NCBI GenBank assembly: GCA_001730085.1
Contig: MDLB01000089.1
Coordinates: 1 to 27,349 of the forward strand
Direction of reading: 5' to 3'
DNA: 27,349 nt
Source of the DNA: PVC group bacterium (ex Bugula neritina AB1)
GTDB taxonomy: Bacteria > GCA-001730085
Below, piece by piece: positions 23,932 through 27,349 of the stretch. The position numbers and the translations under genes were made by a program. The notes under the pieces are model-generated. The model ran no database searches. It worked only from the letters and a program-made list of their open reading frames with translations, and was not told where the DNA came from. Positions within the stretch are counted from its first letter, which is position 1. Each line of letters begins with the position of its first letter.

Positions 23932-23984
23932 AGGATACCACATATATTTTTTTTCTGCAAATTAAGACATGTGTGTGGTATACT
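23932..23984. promoter_or_regulatory. Back-to-back divergent promoters built on an inverted repeat
   Basis: Minus strand: TTGCAG (23955-23960), 17 bases, TGG-TATCCT (-10 at 23932-23937), for gspG. Plus strand: TGCAAA (23956-23961), 17 bases, TGG-TATACT (-10 at 23979-23984), for the antiporter. Both -10 boxes carry the extended TGn element and together form the inverted repeat ATACCACA/TGTGGTAT (23935-23981). The two -35 boxes overlap, so the promoters should exclude each other. Confidence 0.55.
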
Positions 23985-24078
23985 CCCATGGTTATTATTT
24001 TTTATGAATTTTTGGTTATATCATAAAAACCTTTAGTAATTACATTTGCTATTCAAACAAATGGAGGTATACAAAACA

Positions 24079-25350
24079 ATGCATCTCGACTTTATATTCT
24101 TAAAACACTTAGCACTTATGTTAATTGGAGCAAAGCTCGCTGGAGAGGTTTTTGCTCATTTTAAAATGAGTTCGGTTATCGGAGAAATCGCTGTCGGATT
24201 CATTTTAGGTAGTCACCTACTTGGCTGGGTTTCTCCCGTAGAAGGAGAAAGCTCGCATATTATTCTGCACGCACTCTCTGAACTCGGTGTTGTTTTTATG
24301 CTTTTTTATCTTGGTCTTGAAGTGAACTTTAAACAAATCAAAGAAGTGGGATTAGCTGCCTTCTTTATAGCCCTCGGAGGAGTGATTGTTCCTTTTGCCA
24401 CAGGGTATTGGGTAGGAAAAGTCATATATCCTGATATAAGTTGGCAAGCTCATCTTTTTATAGGAGCTATCATGACCGCAACTAGCGTCGCCATAACCGC
24501 AAGACTAATGGAAGATGTCGGAATCAATAAAAGTCGGGCTTCTATGATCATTTTGGCATCTGCTATTTTAGATGATATCCTGGGACTAATGATTTTATCG
24601 TTAGTTTTAGCTCTCAGCAAAACTTCGAACCATGCTCACGGTGCACATGAAGAAGGGATCCATAATATCTCTTCTTTTTTCGAATCCATCACCGGCTTAC
24701 ACGAAGGCCTAGGACTAAGCATCCTCTTGATCAGTGTTTTTTTACTCGTGATTTTCCCTCTTTTCTTCAAACTAACCCCTCTTATTTTAGGCCGCATTGA
24801 AAAACTTAAAAGAAAAGATCTTCTCCTCATCTTTGTTTTAGGTCTGATGTTGCTCTTATCTTTCTTGTCTGCAGAGTGTGGCTTAGCCCCAATCGTTGGA
24901 GCTTTTTTCTTTGGAATCATTATCAGCAGCTCTCGTTTCCATTCCATAGAAAAAGAAGTCGAACCTATAAATCACTTCCTATCCCCCATATTCTTTGTTT
25001 TCATAGGTTTAAATGTCGACCTGCCAGCCATGATTTCTTCTTGGAAATTTGCCCTAATCCTAACCATCTTCGCGATCCTAAGCAAGTTTTTAGGTGCCGG
25101 CCTTTTAGCTAAAACCTTCAAATCCTCCAAAACAGAATCCTCTCTGATCGGATTAGGAATGGTTCCTAGAGGAGAAGTCGGACTTATCGTAGCAACTCTT
25201 GGTTTCCAAGCTGGAATAATCAACAAGGAAGTCTTTTATGGGTCTGCCGCTATGTGTATCTTAACGATTCTTGCTGTACCTTATTTTATAAAAAAATTAG
25301 CTTTAAAATATAAAGTGGAAATAAGCGAAACAAATACACAAAACTTGTAA
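24079..25350 (+). CDS. CPA2-family cation/proton antiporter (KefB/NapA-like)
   Basis: A 423-residue membrane protein with about 12 hydrophobic helices. Family marks are EIAVGFILGSHLLGW (36-50), FYLGLEVNFKQIKEVG (76-91), a TATSVAITARLM segment (133-144) with the broken-helix Thr, the ion-binding pair D165-D166 (SAILDDILGL) and GMVPRGEVGLI near the end. It exchanges Na+ or K+ for protons; the DD pair favours electrogenic Na+/H+ exchange as in NapA. There is no C-terminal TrkA-N domain, unlike KefB/KefC. A histidine-rich loop (NHAHGAHEEGIH, about 184-195) could sense pH or bind metal. The ATG at 24079 follows GGAGG by 11 bases; an upstream TTG at 24046 is less likely. Confidence 0.9.
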   Translation: MHLDFIFLKHLALMLIGAKLAGEVFAHFKMSSVIGEIAVGFILGSHLLGWVSPVEGESSHIILHALSELGVVFMLFYLGLEVNFKQIKEVGLAAFFIALGGVIVPFATGYWVGKVIYPDISWQAHLFIGAIMTATSVAITARLMEDVGINKSRASMIILASAILDDILGLMILSLVLALSKTSNHAHGAHEEGIHNISSFFESITGLHEGLGLSILLISVFLLVIFPLFFKLTPLILGRIEKLKRKDLLLIFVLGLMLLLSFLSAECGLAPIVGAFFFGIIISSSRFHSIEKEVEPINHFLSPIFFVFIGLNVDLPAMISSWKFALILTIFAILSKFLGAGLLAKTFKSSKTESSLIGLGMVPRGEVGLIVATLGFQAGIINKEVFYGSAAMCILTILAVPYFIKKLALKYKVEISETNTQNL

Positions 25351-25373
25351 TTTCAAGCCTTTACAGTTTTACC

Positions 25374-25410
25374 AAAAAAGCCCACATCCAAAAAAGATAT
25401 GGGCTTTTTT
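25374..25410 (+). terminator. Rho-independent terminator of the antiporter gene
   Basis: AAAAAAGCCCA, one mismatch, ATC, a seven-base loop, GAT, then TGGGCTTTTTT: a strong stem ending in a run of T, 24 bp after the stop codon. The A run before the stem would make it work for transcripts from the other side as well. Confidence 0.9.
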
Positions 25411-25684
25411 TACTCTCTTTTTTTTTCATTTAGACTTGATTAGAAGTTTAAGATATTTTTCACTTATAAAGATTTCAGATACCTTTTATCTATCGCTTTT
25501 TTAATACTCAAAAATGATTACAAACGGCTAGACAAACTCATAAAACCTTTCTCTCAAACTCAATCTTATTTACTCCAAAATATTTTTCTAATGTTAACTA
25601 TCATTTAAGATACCGTTCAAAAAAGAACCCTACAGATAATTGATTTAAAATATAAAATCATATTAAAATATAATAAAAAAATTA
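25411..25684. other. AT-rich space without a recognisable gene
   Basis: From the antiporter terminator to the GIY-YIG relic no gene is supported. One plus-strand frame (about 25445-25608) is open for some 55 codons (KDFRYLLSIAFLILKND) but has no start codon or ribosome site and matches nothing I know; it may be debris. Confidence 0.5.
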
Positions 25685-26560
25685 ATGCAAAAAAAATAAC
25701 ATCACAGAACAACCTTCCCATAACAAAAGCTCAAACTATACAAATTTTCTTATCAGACGGACACCCTGAAAGCATCAAAGCCGCAGAAGTCACTAATAGA
25801 CTTATCAAAACTATTTTGACACCTAGAAGCAAACTCAAAGATCTAGAAAAAATACCGACAGTTCATAATGTTGGCATTTATTTTCTTTTTGGCGAGTCAG
25901 AAGACGCAACAGAAAAATGGCATATATAGGTGAAACCGAAAATATAATCAATAGACTCCATCAACATAATAGAAAAAGAGACTTTTGGAATACAGCTATT
26001 GCTATTCTTTCCCAAAGCAACAGTTTTACAAAAACGCATGTAAGATATCTAGAGTAGCAATGTTATTCAATAGCAGAAAAAACTAAAAGATATAACTTTG
26101 ACAACACAACAGCACCTTCCAAACCTGTGATCACGGAGCCTATGGAAGCAGACCTTTTAGACAACGTTGAAACAATTACAACTCTTTTAACAACTTTGGG
26201 ATACCCTATTCTTGAAGCAATCAAAAAAAACTCAATAAAAAGTAAAAATTACTACATTCAAAAGAAGAATATCAATGCAACCGGAACCTATACAGAAGAA
26301 GGCTTTATTGTTTTTAAAGATTCCCAAGTTCTTTTAGCTAAAAGCCAATCTGCAGATAATCACATTACAACACAAAGAGAAACCTCCTAAATACTAATAT
26401 TTTAGAAAAAAAAGAAAGTAAATATATTTTCACCAAAGACCATATCTTTAAGTCTCCAAGTGCTGCAGCATCAACAGTTTTGGGACAAAGCTCAAACGGT
26501 TGGACTGCGTGGAAAAATAAAGACAATAAAACCTTGGACGAGATTAAAAGAGAAGCATAA
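25685..26560 (+). pseudogene. Broken GIY-YIG nuclease / DUF4357 family gene
   Basis: Read across three frames, the translation gives a full member of the GIY-YIG plus DUF4357 family of about 290 residues. Frame 1 (to 25926): IQIFLSDGHPESIKAAEVTN, TPRSKL, VGIYFLFGESED. Frame 2 (about 25919-26390): YIGETENIINRLHQHN, DFWNTAIAILSQSNSFTKTH, MEADLLDNVETITTLLTTLG, TGTYTEEGFIVFKDSQ. Frame 3 (26384-26560): YIFTKDHIFKSPSAAASTVL, NGWTAWKNKDNKTLDEIKR. Lesions are a one-base loss in the A8 run after the ATG (25689-25696), one in A5 (25913-25917), a TAG stop at 26055-26057 and one in A3 (26380-26382). Adding one A at each site restores the reading frame. The family is typically a stand-alone nuclease of unknown role. 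The gene is dead unless the losses are sequencing errors. Confidence 0.85.
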
Positions 26561-26775
26561 AGCCTTAGAAAAATCATCTCCTTACAAAGTTCAAAATTAT
26601 CACTCTAGATCGAACAGATATCTATCACCTTCGAGACAGTCTAGCTTCTTGCGAATAACATCATTATCTTACAAGAAAGCTTACAACCTCTTATACTGCT
26701 ATACGTTAAGAAAGCAAAAAACTTTTTGAATATTTTTCCTTAGAAAAGAGATAATAATAATAAGGAGAAATGGAA
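26561..26775. other. Debris and probable left end of the IS3 element
   Basis: No intact gene. Short frame fragments (for example FKIITLDRTDIYHLRDSL at about 26588-26641) suggest the remains of another protein that I cannot name. The element's left terminal repeat probably begins near 26727 (TGAATATTTTTCC), about 50 bases before orfA, but the right end is outside the window so this cannot be checked. Confidence 0.35.
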
Positions 26776-27045
26776 ATGAATAAGAAAAAATATAAAGCAA
26801 AAGAACGGTTAATAATAGTACTTGAGGGAATAAAGGGGAATGTAAGCTTGGGGGAATTATGCAATCAATATGGGATTTCGCAACAAACCTATTATAATTG
26901 GAGAGATAGACTGCTATCTGAAGGGTCTAAAATTTTTTCCTATGGGGTAGTTGATAGTGAAAAAGAGGTTCTAAAACAAGAGGTGAGTCGTCTAAAAGAG
27001 ACAGTAGGAGAGCTAACAATGGAGTTAAAAAAAAACGATTGGTAA
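26776..27045 (+). CDS. IS3-family transposase OrfA
   Basis: An 89-residue DNA-binding protein of an IS3-family element. The helix-turn-helix is in KERLIIVLEGIKGNVSLGELCNQYGISQQTYYNWRDRLL, followed by a leucine-zipper-like coiled coil (EKEVLKQEVSRLKETVGEL). The ATG at 26776 has AAGGAG eight bases upstream; another ATG two codons earlier is too close to it. The gene ends just after a run of nine A (27027-27035), at which a -1 slip enters orfB. Confidence 0.88.
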   Translation: MNKKKYKAKERLIIVLEGIKGNVSLGELCNQYGISQQTYYNWRDRLLSEGSKIFSYGVVDSEKEVLKQEVSRLKETVGELTMELKKNDW

Positions 27046-27349
27046 GGTCTAGAAAAAGGTCGGATAAGGTTAAGATTAGAGATGTTTTTTTATTAAAAAA
27101 AATAGACCTAATCAAGTCTGAACATCCTTATTGGGGCTACCGTAGAGTTTGGGCTTATATGAAATATATGAATAAAGAAAGCTTTGCTATGGCTAGAATT
27201 TATAGAATTATGAAAGAGAACAATCTTTTATGTACGAAAAACAACAGACTTAGGGCTAAGCGAACTCCGCCTTACCCTTCTAAGCCTAAGGCAACTAAAA
27301 GAAATGAAGTCTGGGGTACTGATATGACTAAAATTAAAACCTCTTTAGG
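27036..27349 (+). CDS. IS3-family transposase OrfB (DDE integrase), N-terminal part, runs off right edge
   Basis: This lies in the -1 frame relative to OrfA, with no start codon near the junction. It is expected to be made as an OrfAB fusion by slippage on A9. Visible are RLVRSRKRSDKVKIRD, the HTH_21 region HPYWGYRRVWAYMKYMN, MARIYRIMKENNLL, and the start of the integrase core RNEVWGTDMTKIKTSL, where the Asp of WGTD is the first catalytic residue. The IS2/IS3-like subgroup cannot be fixed from this much. The remaining catalytic Asp and Glu lie outside the window. Confidence 0.88.

Noticed and set aside
25689-25696. A8 run just after the ATG as a phase-variation switch
   Set aside because: The gene has two more frameshifts and a stop downstream, so switching this run could not restore a product.
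26127-26390. Open frame of 87 codons starting GTG that looks like a small gene
   Set aside because: It is the middle section of the broken GIY-YIG/DUF4357 gene; similarity continues upstream and downstream in other frames.
26460-26729. Open frame of 89 codons on the plus strand
   Set aside because: It overlaps the true frame-3 end of the DUF4357 relic (SPSAAASTVL) in another frame and has no family similarity.
1-27349. CRISPR array, tRNA, rRNA or riboswitch
   Set aside because: No spaced repeats, cloverleaf, rRNA stretch or recognisable riboswitch core was found on reading either strand; a covariance-model scan was not possible.

Overview
The window is an AT-rich chromosomal piece from a Gram-negative-type bacterium. 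Evidence for an outer membrane is two lipoproteins, an OmpA-like domain protein and a DUF481 beta-barrel protein; a GspG-type pseudopilin is also present. The gene mix (truncated HemC fused to CobA-HemD, GspG-like pseudopilin, a secreted CIA30/carbohydrate-binding-like protein, CPA2 antiporter) looks non-enterobacterial. Omnitrophota, another PVC-related lineage or a deltaproteobacterium-like group would fit, but there is no rRNA or other marker to settle this.

Layout. 1-450: the start of an IS200/IS605 tnpB gene running off the left edge, plus a hairpin. 481-14983 (minus strand): a long, tightly packed sulfur assimilation operon read from a near-consensus promoter at 14955-14983. In transcription order it holds an Rrf2 regulator, DUF2061 protein, cysK, a ThiS/HcyS-type sulfur carrier, metY, an E1-like activating enzyme, a JAMM peptidase, sulfite reductase fused to TusA, APS reductase (cysH), cysD, cysN with a degenerate APS-kinase tail, mnmA, and a hemC-cobA-hemD fusion; a DUF481 gene follows. 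15288-17082: secG, a 51-residue lipoprotein and an OmpA-like lipoprotein. 17490-22517: a PhoB/PhoR-like two-component pair behind ilvC-leuC-leuD. 22588-23893: a secreted CIA30-like protein, the relic of a second copy, and a gspG-like pseudopilin. 24079-25410: a CPA2 cation/proton antiporter on the plus strand with a clear terminator, divergent from gspG. 25685-26560: a decayed GIY-YIG/DUF4357 gene. 26776-27349: an IS3-family element running off the right edge.

How the sulfur genes fit together. CysD/CysN make APS from sulfate. CysH has the four iron-sulfur cysteines of an APS reductase, so PAPS and an active APS kinase are not needed, matching the ruined P-loop in the CysN tail. The siroheme sulfite reductase then makes sulfide-level sulfur, and its fused TusA domain can hold it as a persulfide. 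The E1-like enzyme would charge the small carrier protein as a thiocarboxylate, and MetY and/or CysK would consume it to make homocysteine or cysteine, with the JAMM peptidase trimming the carrier or releasing product. The HemC-CobA-HemD fusion would feed siroheme to the reductase, and MnmA is another sulfur user. This resembles the described HcyS/HcyF/HcyD/MetY route of Wolinella and the CysO/Mec route of Mycobacterium, here joined to the whole sulfate activation and reduction branch. No sulfate transporter, siroheme ferrochelatase, tRNA, rRNA or CRISPR array is visible.
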